NCBI GenBank assembly: GCA_023653785.1
Contig: JAMKCH010019883.1
Coordinates: 1 to 64,000 of the forward strand
Direction: 5' to 3'
DNA: 64,000 nucleotides
Source of the DNA: Ophioderma brevispina
Taxonomy: Eukaryota > Echinodermata > Ophiuroidea > Amphilepidida > Ophiodermatidae
The position numbers and the translations under genes are program-made. The first letter of the stretch is position 1. Each line of letters opens with the position of its first letter. Below the pieces are notes generated by a model. The model did not search any database. It saw only the letters and a list, made by a program, of their open reading frames with translations, and was not told the DNA's origin. Below, one piece after another: positions 34,606 through 46,160 of the stretch.

Positions 34606-35427
34606 TTAATTATTGATCCGAGGACCTGGCCGTCCGATTTGGCGTTTCGCGATGCAATAAAGTTCCTGTCCGAATATTCATAGGTTGGCAACAGCGCGCG
34701 TCGTAATAATCTGGCATAAAAGAGGCGGATCTATGGTCCCTCATGCGCGACTAACCAGGGTAGGCCGACCTACTCGACGAGCCAATGGGGCTATGCCAAT
34801 TGGCATTCACTTCCGTGTTGAAACGCACGTCACGCTCGACGATACGGTACATACTCTCGGAATTATGGCAGAGAGTTTAATGCACGGGAATAAATGCTCT
34901 TGAAATATGAGACTTTTAATAGAGGTCTGTTAAATCGATTGGTTACGAACAAAAAAAAAACCTAATCAACAGCTCTCATGCAATTTTAAATTAACGACCG
35001 CCGTCCATTCAGTTATGTTGTATGGAATCCTTGGATTCATCTCGTTTTGTGCTGCAAAAGGGGTCAGCGCAAATAACACTGTTCTGATTTAATCCTTTTG
35101 AACAAAGTTCGGCATTTATTCCATTTCATACCAGTGGTGGACAATATTGAATCCTTGATTGATCTCCTCCGCAACTTTTACTACCACTACCATCACAAAG
35201 TGGGAGTCCAATGGACCTTCCCACAAAAACATGGCGTAAGCGAAGTGGGGTAGAATGTATGAAGGGTGCCCCCTCTGATTTTTTTTGGGGATAGGTCGGG
35301 AATAATAAAACCCGGATATTCGTGTTAAATCAGCCCTCTTTTTGGATTCTTTGCCCTGCGACTGGGAATTTTTTTTGTTATTTAATGACTCGGGGGTATT
35401 TGTTGCCCTCGGAACCACCGGTGGCTA
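34606..35427. other. Unassigned CpG-richer DNA
   Basis: 34620-34900 is richer in CG dinucleotides than the surroundings, with a 72-codon frame of no known family (34685-34903). I see no promoter motif. Confidence 0.35.
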
Positions 35428-35429
35428 TA

Positions 35430-36928
35430 GTCCAGGCTACAGACCATGTGGGACCGTGTTTTATACCATATATAAAATGTTTTTTTCAATGTTTTCTAGA
35501 CCAGTTTTTTCCTGCTGAATCTGAATCCGATGGATGCCAGACGAAAAAAACCTTGAGCTTTTTCGAGGAAACGCCCAAAATTCAAAATGGCCACTAAAAC
35601 ACTCAAAAATCATATGTTAATTAACTCAAAAGTGTAATTTTGTTTACCTGTCCAGTCAAACACCCATGTGACCCAATCAAATGTTGATCATTAACCACCT
35701 AAGTAGGAGATTCAATATGGCCGCCAATACAAAAAACATTGATATTTATCTACTTTTGACCGTAGAAATGGTAACATGATATTAAATGAGCCAATGCTTT
35801 AGGCATCATTATAATTGAAACAATATGAATAGCTTTATCATTCAACAATTTGCTAATCAATCAAATCAATAAACCATTGACGATGGCTCCAAAATGGCAA
35901 AATTCATTACTACTTAAAGGCAAGAGCTGCCATGGTTTTGTGTATAAATCACTATAACTGATTCAGAGAAATTTAAATATCATAACATAATCAATTGATT
36001 GATATCTGGCAAATAGCATCCTAGATAGGCCAACTTCATATGGCTGCAAATGTCAATCAGTAAAGGAAGTCGTATTCATTCACGCTTCTGCTAAAATATA
36101 TATTTTGTGTTTTTTAGTTGGAGTATCACTTCCAAAACCCCAGTAAGGTATCTTAAGTGTCACTGAGTCATTATTCATCAAAAGTCCACACCATGGATGC
36201 CAATGGACGCCTAAACCTACATACATACATACAATCTCTTTAGAATATTTGTGATGATCTATTTTCGCCGCTTTGTAAGTGCCATTTCCAGCATATTGGA
36301 TACCCATTTTGAATGGCGTCTTACATGATCGATTCTCTGATTATACTACCTAATGATGTGTACAGTGATCTGATGGACTTACGGGGTAATACACAAACAT
36401 TGCAGTACTAGATTGACAACAGCTAATCAATTATAGCCATCTCTAGAGTATCGGAAGCATCTTTGGATCCTATATGACGGAATTTATTATCACATTTTAA
36501 AATAATATGTCTTATGATTTTAATTAATTCTTTGACTGACAAAACACCGCGTATCCGATACCAAATTACCAAAACTGCAGTCACAAATAGTTACGATAGA
36601 CACTTTATTGTATTGGCGGCCATACTGAATCATTGATTCGGTGGTTACAGAATCAAATATGTTAATTGGTTACAATTATGTTTTAAAACCATACAGGATG
36701 AAAAACATTATCACACCTTTGAGTGAACAGAGATTTGAATGTTTTTGCTGTTTTGGTGGCCATTTGATTTTTTTTTTTTTGCGTTTTTAGAGAAATGCTC
36801 AAGGTTGCTCGTACGGCATCCATGGATTCAGAATCAGCACATAAAAAACTGGTCTAGAAAAGTGAAAAAAAAATTCTATATCTAATAAAACAAGGTGATA
36901 TTAGGATAAATGGGATCTGTAGCTGGAC
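35430..36928. mobile_element. 1.5-kb TIR DNA element
   Basis: The ends GTCCAGGCTACAGA (35430) and the reverse complement of CTGGAC (36923-36928) are flanked by TA (35428-35429 and 36929-36930). The TIRs extend about 170 bp through tctagaccagttttt, gctgaatctgaatcc, atggatgcc.gacg, and ccttgagc.tttt into caaaatggcca. The length is nearly identical to the 9199-10698 element, but the TIR sequence differs. The interior has modules with tatggccgccaat and ggcggccatact and no transposase. Confidence 0.8.
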
Positions 36929-36930
36929 TA

Positions 36931-37309
36931 CTACGCGCCTGCATCAAAACGTAAGTCCTTAATTGTATCCAAACCTTATTCGCCTCATTTTTCAAAAACG
37001 AGGTGAAACGCTTAGATTTCAATATATTTGGAGGTTTAAATGGATCCATCATTCGTCATATAAAAATATCTTAGGTCCAAAGGATACCAACAAATTTACT
37101 TTTCATGACTTATTTGGAAAGTGTGCATTAAAAAAAAAAACAGACATGTAAGTTAATTGGAGCAGACAGTAGACTAACTGTTCACTAGTGTTTAATATCA
37201 GTGAAACGTGCATTTCTGTATTTTTTTTTTCCGTTGCCAAAAAAAATATAAATTTGTGGGTACTAACTATCCTCACTGTTATGCTGTTAAGCAATTTTCA
37301 AATATTTTA
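36931..37309. other. Unassigned AT-rich DNA
   Basis: Poly-A and poly-T runs, with no feature recognised. Confidence 0.35.
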
Positions 37310-37860
37310 CGTCTTGAGGATCACTGGTGGGGAAACGGCGTTTGTACATTACTGGATCAATAATTTTTAGCATGCTGATGGGAAGGCAACAATTATAACC
37401 TAAACGAGATAAAGAATCAAATGGCTGAAGCGGGATTCGAACCGGCGACTCGGGATGGCGAGAACAGCGCTCTCACAGATGAGATTATTCAAGCCCTGGT
37501 GTGGCGGCTGATCCTAAATGCCAGCCATCATCTTTACTATGAATCAGCTGAACAGTATTATTAGGTCCTGCCGGATCAATATGATCATCCCATTGAAAAA
37601 TTTTAATAAACTAAGGAACAGAGAATGGGAAACGGGTGTGTACAATTTACTGGTCTTAATTGATGCACACTGATTGAAGGAAATTCTAACTAAAGGAGGT
37701 AAGAATCAAGTGGCTGAAGAGGGATTCGAACCAGAGACCTCTGGATTGCGAGACACAGTGATCTACCGAGCTATTCAGCCCTTGTGTTGGCGGTTGAACT
37801 CTAATTGCTAGCCATCATCTTTACTCTTGAATCAGTACCAAATTATGTATAGTTGAGCAG
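37310..37860 (-). mobile_element. Tandem dimer of a tRNA-derived SINE
   Basis: Two tRNA-like heads on the minus strand, at 37422-37496 and 37711-37783, each carry the B box GGTTCGAATCC (37433-37443 and 37722-37732) and TCAGCC/GGGCT acceptor ends. They are spaced about 284-289 bp apart. Shared body blocks are gatgggaaacgg..tttgtaca..ttactgg and agccatcatctttact.tgaatcag. The D and T arms are mismatched, so these are SINE heads and not tRNA genes. A headless third copy of the body is at 42008-42110. Confidence 0.75.
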
Positions 37861-37904
37861 TTAAGGTGGATTTTCTGCCAGAATCATTAAATTTTGGGAA
37901 GAAA

Positions 37905-38200
37905 GCATGAAACTTGTACATGACTTCTATAGCATCAATGGTTTCGAAAAAAAATAGACCCAACAATATTACGCCCCTGGTGGCCGCCCCCATATTGAAT
38001 TTCCAAAATGGCCAAAAATTTCATTGTCTACAGACACCTAGAGGCAAGATTCAAGTGTTATACCTATGGTTTTGATACCAAAGGAACACTGTTGGTGAGT
38101 CTAGAATTTTCATCACAATGGTTCCATCATTGATATTTAAGATGGCTACCATAATTAGCCAATTCGGTGAAGTCGAGATGTCAACTGGTCGCAAAAGCCC
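37905..38200 (+). mobile_element. Inverted-repeat element, left arm
   Basis: The arm includes gaagaaagcatg.aacttg, ttctatagcatca, aatagacccaacaatatta, ccgcc..attgaat and ccaaaatggcc. Its reverse complement is found at about 41560-41975. The 3.3 kb between the arms is unrelated GC-rich material, best explained as nested insertions into one ~1-kb foldback element. Confidence 0.65.
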
Positions 38201-38229
38201 TAAACTTTCACAGTTCTCGGATATGTTAA

Positions 38230-38750
38230 GGGTGTAACGCCGACGCGGAAAGGACCTTTTCGGAGGTCAAAGGGGTCCTCCAAGCTCAAGAGCAAGGGCG
38301 CATAAAGTGCACCTCGGACAACTAAGACCCGGGCCCGCAAGCGGCCTCAGGGCAAGCAGGGAAGGAAAAGGAAGCTTACCCCCCCCTCCATCCACGATGG
38401 GGTGCTCAGCCAGCCGCTACCCACTACCAGGGTACCAGGCCCCTCAAAACCAGAAGGTGGCACCGGCGGGAAAAAGGAGGGAAAGCTCCGTGGTAAATGA
38501 CAGAAGAGTAAGGCAAAGAATAAGGTGGGGTCAGTCCAAGGGTTGTGGTGGTTAAGGAGGCCAAGCCAGGTAGCCTATGAACTAACCAGGCCAGCCCTTT
38601 GCACAGTGGGTGGGCGGTCATCTCATAGAATTTGCAGGGGCATGGCAGGCACTGACGAGGACCCTTTGGGATACTGACACGCGGTAGCCCAAGGATATGT
38701 CGCAAGGCATGTCTATCTCCATTCAGAGGGGTGAGGTGTTATCTACTTGT
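38230..38750 (+). mobile_element. DIRS-like retroelement B: gag end and RT start remnant
   Basis: Plus-strand pieces: HLGQLRPGP and a Lys-rich KKEGKLRGK segment (gag-like basic tail), then VGGRL followed by EFAGAWQALTR at about 38605-38660. G-G-R-L-x-x-F-x-x-x-W-x-x-L-T is the conserved block just before the reverse transcriptase of DIRS-like elements. The RT core is not found downstream. There are frequent frame changes. The tyrosine recombinase remnant at 40010-40430 in the same orientation probably belongs to the same or a related copy. Confidence 0.5.
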
Positions 38751-38968
38751 TAAAAGAAACACTAACAAGTGGGACAAGCTCCGGCGGGAGAATAATGCTT
38801 TGTGGGCTATTAATGCCGTGATATTGCCTCCGATTTCAATTAGGGGGTCTTCTACTCCAACAACACAACAAAACAAAAAATTTTTAATACAAAAACTATC
38901 GGGGCAGTGGCTGCTAACCTGAACCGAAAAACCTTTAAACGGGGTTTATCTGACCCCCGCACTCCATT

Positions 38969-39040
38969 GGAGACCGCTGAGCACAGTTAACTCAGGCGGT
39001 CTCCCCAGCAAACCTTGCACCGAAGCCCGGTGGGCTTCTT
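38969..39040 (+). other. Two consecutive strong hairpins
   Basis: Stem 1: GGAGACCGCTGAG (38969-38981) pairs with CTCAGGCGGTCTCC (38991-39004), with one bulge. Stem 2: GAAGCCC (39022-39028) pairs with GGGCTTC (39032-39038), with a 3-nt loop followed by TTTCT. The spacing suggests a structured RNA or terminator-like signal in a retroelement, but this is not proven. Confidence 0.4.
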
Positions 39041-39163
39041 TCTGCCACTGAAGCACTGCGTCACTCTGACAAGAGGAAAAGTAATCTTAGTCCAATGAGG
39101 ACAAACATGACGGTACATCAACAAAGAGGGAGGACAAGAAGCCCAAGGTCTCTGACAAGGCGA

Positions 39164-39690
39164 CTATTCGAGTGGTGCACGCAGGCACCATGCTATGATA
39201 GGTCCCATAGGGGTGGAGAACATCCTAGTGGGCCTCTCCCAGCAGTTGCTGGTCATTGATTTAGAGGCTACAGCGTCTTCATGTGGACCTATTTGCCTCC
39301 GCCGGGCGCCGTGAATCAACAGCTCCCGACGTAATTCCTCGTTACTCGTGAGTAAGATCCCCACGTTGCGATGATGCCAAAGAGTTCTTCGAGAAGGGTT
39401 CTCAGTCCGAAAACTGACTGGTTCTGCTGGTAGCAGCCCATGCGCAAGCGAATGTGGTTTCCAGGGTTCTAGAACTGCTAGTCAGGGACCTTGTCTTCTC
39501 CCTCAGACGGGGGATCTGGTAAGGGTCCCAAGCCGAACCGTTCGTCCCAGAGCATACAAATCCGCGCTTTAACCTGTTGGGCATTTCCGCCTAATGCGTC
39601 TTGCTCAGCGGAGGAGAATCTTCGATTCTCGACTCCGACGGTGTGAAAGTAGATATGGTCCGGCAGGATTAATAGTCCGGGCTCCATATA
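39164..39690 (-). pseudogene. Coding-like minus-strand frames in retroelement block
   Basis: Three short frames on the minus strand read RFSSAEQDALGG, then KARICMLWDERFGLGPLPDP, then NEELRRELLIHGARR. The amphipathic, GC-rich character suggests a degenerate retroelement gag-like protein, opposite in orientation to the flanking DIRS-like pieces. I cannot match it to a named family. The first frame begins inside the dispersed repeat at 39640-39790. Confidence 0.3.
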
Positions 39691-39790
39691 ATAGACGACA
39701 ACGGAATAAAGCGTGAAGCTATAATGTTGCGTGAAGAGTAACTGAAAGCGATGACATATTGGTCACCATTGTTTCCGGAATGTTGAGCCC
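39640..39790 (+). repeat. Dispersed repeat R, 5' block, copy 1
   Basis: The blocks gtgtgaaag.agatat.gtccgg, atagtccgggctcc, gacgataacggaataaagcg, atgttgcgtgaagagt and caccattgtt.ccgga are shared with 42199-42355 and 49279-49415. Confidence 0.75.
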
Positions 39791-40009
39791 GGAGGACTAC
39801 ATCTCCTGTCACCGTTTCAAATATATGGTGCGCCAATGGAGAGATAGATCCGCTGTCTGCGTCTGTAGGGCCCATTGGGAATTTCATATAGAAAGCTTTC
39901 ACGAGGGTTTAGGGTGCCAAACAGTCGGGGCGTGGACCCCACCGTGATTGGGACCACTCATCGGGGTTTTCAGAGCCGACTCATAATATTGTCTCTATAT
40001 CCCGATTCT

Positions 40010-40430
40010 CACGAATCTGCTGAAGGCCATGTTTACGGTTCGTCCTCCGGTTCGTTCACTCGTTTCGGAGTGGGACCTGCGCTAGTGCTCAAGTCTTAGC
40101 GTCTTAGGAATGTGAGCCACTAGAGAATGGCAGGTCTCTTTGATCTGCCTAGGAAAACGGCGTTTTCGTGGCAGTCGCCTTGGGGCGACGGGGTTCCAGA
40201 AACATGCCTTGTTATTGGTCGAGTACGGCGTGGCCATCCTGTCACGGGGGGTTTTTCACAAAGAACAGACCTTGCCTGTTTACGCCACACACGGGGTTCT
40301 CCAGGACCGATCGCTGCGGAGGGACGGGGTCAGAGAAACCTTGGTGCCCACACTTAAGTGGTATCAAGCATACTAAAAGGTTCGGAAGACAAAACAGGTT
40401 TCCAATATCCGGCCCTCTCCCTTAGATCCT
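40010..40430 (+). mobile_element. DIRS-like retroelement B: tyrosine recombinase remnant
   Basis: Plus-strand pieces in order: LLKAMFTVRPPVRSLVSEWD (40018-40077), then KTAFSWQS/VFVAVALGRRGS (40155-40195; the usual G-x-R-x-S-E box), then LVPTLKWYQAY (40345-40376), and KRFGRQNRFPI (40377-40412). This order is the core-binding to catalytic-domain transition of DIRS tyrosine recombinases. Frameshifts occur between most pieces and the C-terminal H-x-x-R...Y part is absent. It is an independent copy from the one at 15690-16771. Confidence 0.6.
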
Positions 40431-40607
40431 AATGCCATTTGCCACTTTCAAATCACAGAAGCGGACCCGGTCTTGTGCTTACAGGGAAAGCGCTCCTAGA
40501 TCTAACAACACAAATACCGCTTCCGACCGCTAATCCTTTTTTTTCGGTGATCATCAGATTTTATTAGTCATTTTCCTTATAGGGACATACGGGATATAGG
40601 CCCGCAA
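40425..40607 (+). repeat. Dispersed repeat R, 3' block, copy 1
   Basis: The blocks cctaatgccattt.gccactttcaaat, gctcctagatctaacaa, ggtgatcatcagattt and tagggacata..ggatata recur at 42655-42845 and, partly, at 43868-44018. It directly follows the recombinase remnant and may be the 3' noncoding end of that family. Confidence 0.7.
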
Positions 40608-40790
40608 CGTGGAAGAGGAGCTGTTGCTAATGCAGCACTGTGTGCGGTTAGAAGGGGGCACAAATCAAAAAGCTGTAGGTAAGTTCTCGGTGAGAGACGG
40701 GGATACCCTAGAGCCTACCTTACCTTTGTCATTTCTTCCACCGCTGGGACTCCGTGGTTACTATGAAAGTAACGTCGCGGAGGGTAGCTA

Positions 40791-41196
40791 CCCGGAGGGG
40801 GTGGGGGGGACACTCCCATATGAAATGGATATGGTTGTAAGCCTCGTGCTTCCAAACCCAGGAGCATTCGGTGACCCACTGAAAAAATTGGGGTTCTTTG
40901 GGTGATAGAGAGCAAATTGACACAAAATGTGAGGTTTTAAGATGTGACAAAGTTACAAAATTTTCCAAAAATGTTGTCTTTGGGTGAGGTTTTTGTAAAA
41001 TTTATAAAGAGGTTTTGGGTGAAAAATTTCAAAATTTTCCCCAAAATAGGGACTTTGGTGACAGTGTTAAAATTTTCACAAATATGGGCGTCTTTGGGTG
41101 AAATTAAAAAAGGGGTCGTTGGGTGCACCGATGCTGACAAGGGGGTCTTAACAGCCTTTATAGTGTGCACCTCCAAGATGGGAGGTTCCCCCCGGG
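40791..41196 (-). mobile_element. CCCGGG-ended repeat element, copy 1 (~406 bp)
   Basis: Left end CCCGGAGGGGG and right end CCCCCCGGG, flanked by TAGCTA (40785-40790) and TAGATA (41197-41202), an imperfect 6-bp duplication. Internal units on the minus strand repeat CACCCAAAGACG/CCC with TTTTG stretches. It is the inverse of 47459-47890. The 154-codon frame at 40944-41408 runs out of it and is not a gene. Confidence 0.7.
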
Positions 41197-41504
41197 TAGA
41201 TATCGAGACCGCGGATATTCCCTTAGAAGTGAAAGGGACATACGCTAGCAATCAACACTACCAGCGGGACTTAAGACGCACCCACAATGTTTATCAACCG
41301 GCACGGTCTGGGAAGATGTATTCTTACATTGGAAAAACAATTGCCTTAAGGACGGCGTTTCACCATGTCGATTCACCGCGTGTTGGAGGTTATCGTGCCG
41401 AAATTTAGTGAGCGATGCCGTGGACTATTTTCACGGTACGTACGGTTTATTGTCACGGTGGATAGAGGTTTCTGTTGGGCCAAACGAGAACTTAACTGTA
41501 TGAA
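41197..41504. other. Unassigned GC-richer DNA
   Basis: Probably more retroelement-derived sequence, with no motif recognised. Confidence 0.3.
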
Positions 41505-42005
41505 ATCTGTATTATTAATCAATTATTTTTTAATTAACAAATCTGGCCGCCATCTTGAAATCCAATATGGTAGCCACCTGAACAACTTATGATCACTGAA
41601 AGTTCCCGGGTATAAAAAAACATAGATATAGACGCCTGAACTTTAATCATATCTGTACAGAACGGAAATTGGCTAAAAAATGGCAAATTGACAGCCTTTT
41701 TTTTAAAAATTCATGCGGCCATCTTGAAATTCAATATGACAGACTCCAAATAAAATGATGAGACCACCAACAGGTTCATGGTATCAAAAACAGGTTTAGA
41801 CACATCAAATTTGGTTTTAGTTGCTGTAGATTAAAGATATGTCCAAAAATTGTGATTTTGGCGGCCATTTTGGATTCAATTGGCGGCGACGGGGGTGGTA
41901 ATATTTGGGTCTTATTTTTCGGAACCTATGATGCTATAGAAGTAGTTACCAAGTCCATGCTTTCTTCAAAAATATGAACGAGATCTTATGCTTAACAGCT
42001 CTACT
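41505..42005 (-). mobile_element. Inverted-repeat element, right arm
   Basis: The reverse complement of 41560-41975 matches 37905-38200 (gaagaaagcatgg.acttg, ttctatagcatca, gacccaaatatta). It contains three ~150-bp modules with ggccgccatcttgaaa (41545), gcggccatcttgaaa (41715) and gcggccattttgg (41861). Confidence 0.65.
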
Positions 42006-42007
42006 GT

Positions 42008-42110
42008 TTGCGGATCAATTTTGAGCTACTCCTATGACATTTTTAATAAACTAAGGAACAGAAGATGGGAAACGGCGTTTGTATATTTACTGGATCATAT
42101 TTGATGCACG
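42008..42110 (-). mobile_element. SINE body fragment without tRNA head
   Basis: The blocks tttttaataaactaaggaac and gatgggaaacggcgtttgta, plus tttactggatca, match both units of the dimer at 37310-37860. Confidence 0.7.
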
Positions 42111-42198
42111 TGTTCATTGAGTGTGTTGTGTTTACATCCATGACAGAATTTACCGTGGTATCTTACCATGTTTGCGAACAATTCAAAAACATTCAGCG

Positions 42199-42845
42199 GT
42201 GTGAAAGCAGATATTAGTCCGGTGGGGGGCCATAGTCAGGGGCTCCATAGACGATAACGGAATAAAGCGTTGAAACTAATGTTTCGTAAAGAGTCAACTG
42301 AATTCGATTGGCCCTATTGTTCACCATTGTTCCCGGATTATGAGTTCGCCATGGAAAATGGTTACTTATACACCGGGATTCAGGCATTATACTTATAGAC
42401 TGTAGTGTAAGATCTTGATCTGGCAGTGAAAGATGGAATTAGCGGGATTGATTAGCACATTACACTAGCAATGGTCTGTGAGTGATGACAAACATGGTTT
42501 TCACGTTTGGTTAAATTGTGGCAGTATATGTCAGCAATCCTGGTCCAGAATTGCCAAAAACTGCCTCCCTCCCCTGGAACTCTTCCTGTTTTCAAACTAG
42601 TGGAAGTGTTTGATTTCATGTAAGGGTCACTTTTTCATTATGTCCATTTGTGTTCATGCCATTATGCCCTAATGCCATTTTTGCCACTTTTGAAAATCAT
42701 AGCAGCAGACCCTGCCTGTGTTACGGGGTGCAGTGCTCCTAGATCTAACACAAACACAACTACCGCTACCTCCTTTTTTGTGTTTTGGTAATCGTCAGGT
42801 TGCTAGTCATTTTGACTCTAGGGACATAAAGGATATATGCCAAAA
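42199..42845 (+). repeat. Dispersed repeat R, copy 2 (5' and 3' blocks)
   Basis: The 5' block at 42199-42355 matches 39640-39790 and the 3' block at 42655-42845 matches 40425-40607. The middle (42356-42654) does not encode the recombinase seen between them in copy 1. This makes it a likely internally deleted, non-autonomous relative. Confidence 0.7.
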
Positions 42846-43867
42846 AGTATCTCGGCATGTATTTCGATTATGAATATATCTTAAGCTAACGCTACATACC
42901 CTTATACCCGTCTTGATATATTGGGAAATCTTATCATAGGAATATATATGTTAACTCATCTAAGATTTAATCAGATGCATTTATGTCCCCCCCCCCTTAA
43001 TAATTGAGACATGATAAAAGCAGTAAAAATCAGTATGAGATTTGTCCATTTAAATATGAAATTAAGGGAGGCTAGATAATTGGGATTTAACATTTAAAAG
43101 CTTTTTTCACATAGTTCTTTTTTGTTTTCTTTCAGGACACCACACAGGTCATTTAATAAGCCCGATGCATTTCCGGCTGTCTTAGGTTGAACACCACTAA
43201 CTCACTATACACAGCACAGTATAGTCTATGGGGAATGACCAACTTTGAGCATGTTTTCCTTGCATTGAATTAATCTCACAGAGGAAATACAAACATATCA
43301 CGCAAAGTTACAGCTAAAATCACTCCATTTCACCATATTTTAACATATGGTGGACTACTAGAACATGTTTTAGCTTTGAATTAGTGAACCGCAGAAAATA
43401 CATCAAACACAGCAAGAGGAGCTCTATAGCTGGTACAAATCGAAGTGGGAAAAATCGAGATTAAATTGATGAGCGGCGGTACATGCCACGAATGAAATGC
43501 TAAAATGCAATTTAATTTAGAAAAAAAACAGTCTACCAGTCACCTCATTAATGATATAACTTTATTATACATAATACTGCATTTTCAGAGGTTTTTTAAA
43601 GCATTTTTTTTACCCCCAAGATGCCATGCGAGAAAGTAACATCAAAAAAATTTGATCCTTACGGAAGCAAGGTAAGTGGTGTATAACCTAGCTATCCAGT
43701 TCAAGGACGTTCCATATGATGTTTTTCTTTTCTGCTTTCGCTTTTGATCTTTCCCTTAGTAGTCTGTTTAGTTGCCTTTCTGTTACACGATATGTCCATG
43801 TCCTGTCTTGTCTTGTCCCGCCTTTCGCTGGAATCTCTGATCTTTTTATAAACCGACATCCCGCATT
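42846..43867. other. Unassigned DNA
   Basis: Contains a weak ~112-bp direct repeat (43249 and 43361: catgtttt..ttgaatta..cagaaaata). No gene. Confidence 0.35.
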
Positions 43868-44018
43868 TAACTTTGCACTTCCTCAAAAATCACGAAGAGG
43901 CCTCCTGCCTGTTTTTAGGGGAAAATTGCCCCTGATCTAACAAGAAAATAAAGCTGTTTTCAACCGCTTTTTTGGCGGTGATCATCAGATTTTTCCTCTA
44001 GGGACGTAGGATATAAGG
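43868..44018 (+). repeat. Dispersed repeat R, 3' block, copy 3
   Basis: The blocks tgatctaacaa, ggcggtgatcatcagatttt and ctagggacgtaggatata match 40425-40607. The 5' part is missing. Confidence 0.65.
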
Positions 44019-46160
44019 ATTATAGGAGAAATCCTATCTGGTTATCTGGGTTGTGTGAGTCTAATATATCCTTGATTCCCTTTAAGTACTTTTGTTTAAA
44101 AAAAAATCATTTGTAGAGGAAAAAGGCGGATGGATGATAATTCGTTACATCGTTTTTCCCTTTTCTTGACGGAGAAATGATGTTTTGCCCTTTTTATTAT
44201 TTCTAAGTGGTATGTATCTCATGCATGATATCTAGTTAAATATTTTTAATAAATGTGCAATTATTCTCCCCATTGTCCCCGCCTTGTTTGATGATATTAC
44301 TTGTAATTCGTCAGTTCCTGTGATTGTTGTCATTCGTGTCAGATTCCTCTACTTCTCTTCGCATTGGTGGTATGTGTGTCTTCAGAATGTATTCTTTCTG
44401 ATCATTTTGTTGTTTTCTGATTCAACATACTGATAATAACTCAATTTTCAGAATTGTCAATAAGGCAACATTGGCTACCATTGCTCTGAGTAGATCGGAT
44501 CGAGTCAACTATTATCGTTGGTTCTATACATGATTAAATGCCTTTACGTTATATGTTTACTTATTTCATTTAAAGTAAATATAACTCCATACACTTCTGC
44601 CAATGATCCAGTGTTGAGATGCATATCCGTCTAATAAAAGCCACCGTCGTAAAAGTATGACAGCTGCAAGAATACACATAAATCACATTTAATGTTAAGA
44701 GTTAGGTAACTCAGCGACACAGCAAAAGCAAGTATAATTCAATCAATAACCTTTAAGGAGCTAGCTACTTAATTGGCATTCCAAAGTAACAAATGCGAAG
44801 TTAATTTACATTTTAGGGACATGCTTAAATTCCAATTCGCATGTGCAATTAATCGCATTTCGAGCAACTCTCGAAGGTCAATTTTTCAAAAGTAAATTTA
44901 TACCATTGAATTTGGGTATGGACATATGTTTGCACTCCCTACCTGACAATTATTCATACCATCTAATGCCAAATTTTTAGGCCTAAAATTTTACAGGAGT
45001 TACGAGAAAAATAAGAGCTTTCCGATACCAAAATCTCAATTTCGATGATGTGAATTGCTTTAATATGAATACGAATAAAGCTAAACAGGGTTGTTTTAAA
45101 TAAGACGTACTAAATTAGTGATCGATGCAGAACACAATGCGGATTGTACCGGGTACTAGTGGAATTCAAGGCCTCCATATATTGTTCATATTTGTTATTC
45201 ATATAAATGGTGGAGGACACTTAAAGGTCCCAGGAAATGATATATAAACCTAATCCAAATCTTTCACAGAACATTTCCATTCCATAACAGGGCCGAAAAA
45301 ATGAATACACTACCAATGACATCAATTAGTGAAACTATTGATTTTCAGTCAGTGTCAGAATAGATTCACCCAGTCACCTGGAATTTTCTATAACTCTCTG
45401 AAAAATCAATACACCCCATGAGGTTCATCACCCGTCCCTAAATATTGAACGCTTTCTCGTCCCTCCTTGTAGACTGGACCAAACCAACATCATTCTATTT
45501 GCATTGTCCTGGACCTTTATGGAGTTCTTACCCTTGTATTTTGCTACAGAAATGTCTTAAAAGTGAAAACAAATGGTGATTTTGATTTGTTGAACTCTCA
45601 ATATACTGATATAACACGTAGGCCGAATTTCGTATTTTGCCCTATCACAAAATTAGAAAGTTCACAATTTTTGGTACCTAGCAAATGACTCTCAGCTTAA
45701 TCCTTTCAGAGGGGGATATTTTTGATGGAAAGCTTTACAATCAATGCAAAACGATGGCTTTCATTTTTTACGGGATACCTGATATAGGAACCTCAATCGT
45801 TGCACCTTTAAGTTTTTTTTCTCATATTTATCTGAACCTATCTGGAAATACAAAATAAAATGAACATTAACCATTATAAATATTGAGCGAGTATTCTATT
45901 TGGCGCGTTTCTTACTAATTACCGACATTGTATTAGCATTTCATAGTGTTAAATCAAATTTATAACAATAATTAAAGCATGGCTCCTGTTTCACAAAGTC
46001 CCTCTTATTTAAAGGGGAACAAAACCCCTAAATATTCCATCAGCATATGTTTTATATACAATATGACCTTTCAATAATAAAGTGTTTTTTAGTCCTCACA
46101 CCCATGTCCCCTCCCTCTAAAATAAAAGTATTTTTCAGTGTTCATAGGTGAAATCCATTT
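44019..46160. other. Unassigned AT-rich DNA
   Basis: No coding or repeat assignment in about 2.1 kb. It is the quietest stretch of the window. Confidence 0.45.

Noticed and set aside
37422..37783. Functional tRNA genes
   Set aside because: B boxes are good, but D, anticodon and T arms do not pair properly and both heads sit in a repeated SINE body.
40530..40570. Hammerhead ribozyme core (minus strand CTGATGATCACCGAAA)
   Set aside because: CTGATGA and GAAA are present, but the bases between them cannot form stem II (T-C at the first pair), and stems I and III are not evident.
40944..41408. 154-codon plus-strand frame
   Set aside because: Starts in the CCCGGG element subrepeats and runs out into unrelated sequence; no protein signature.
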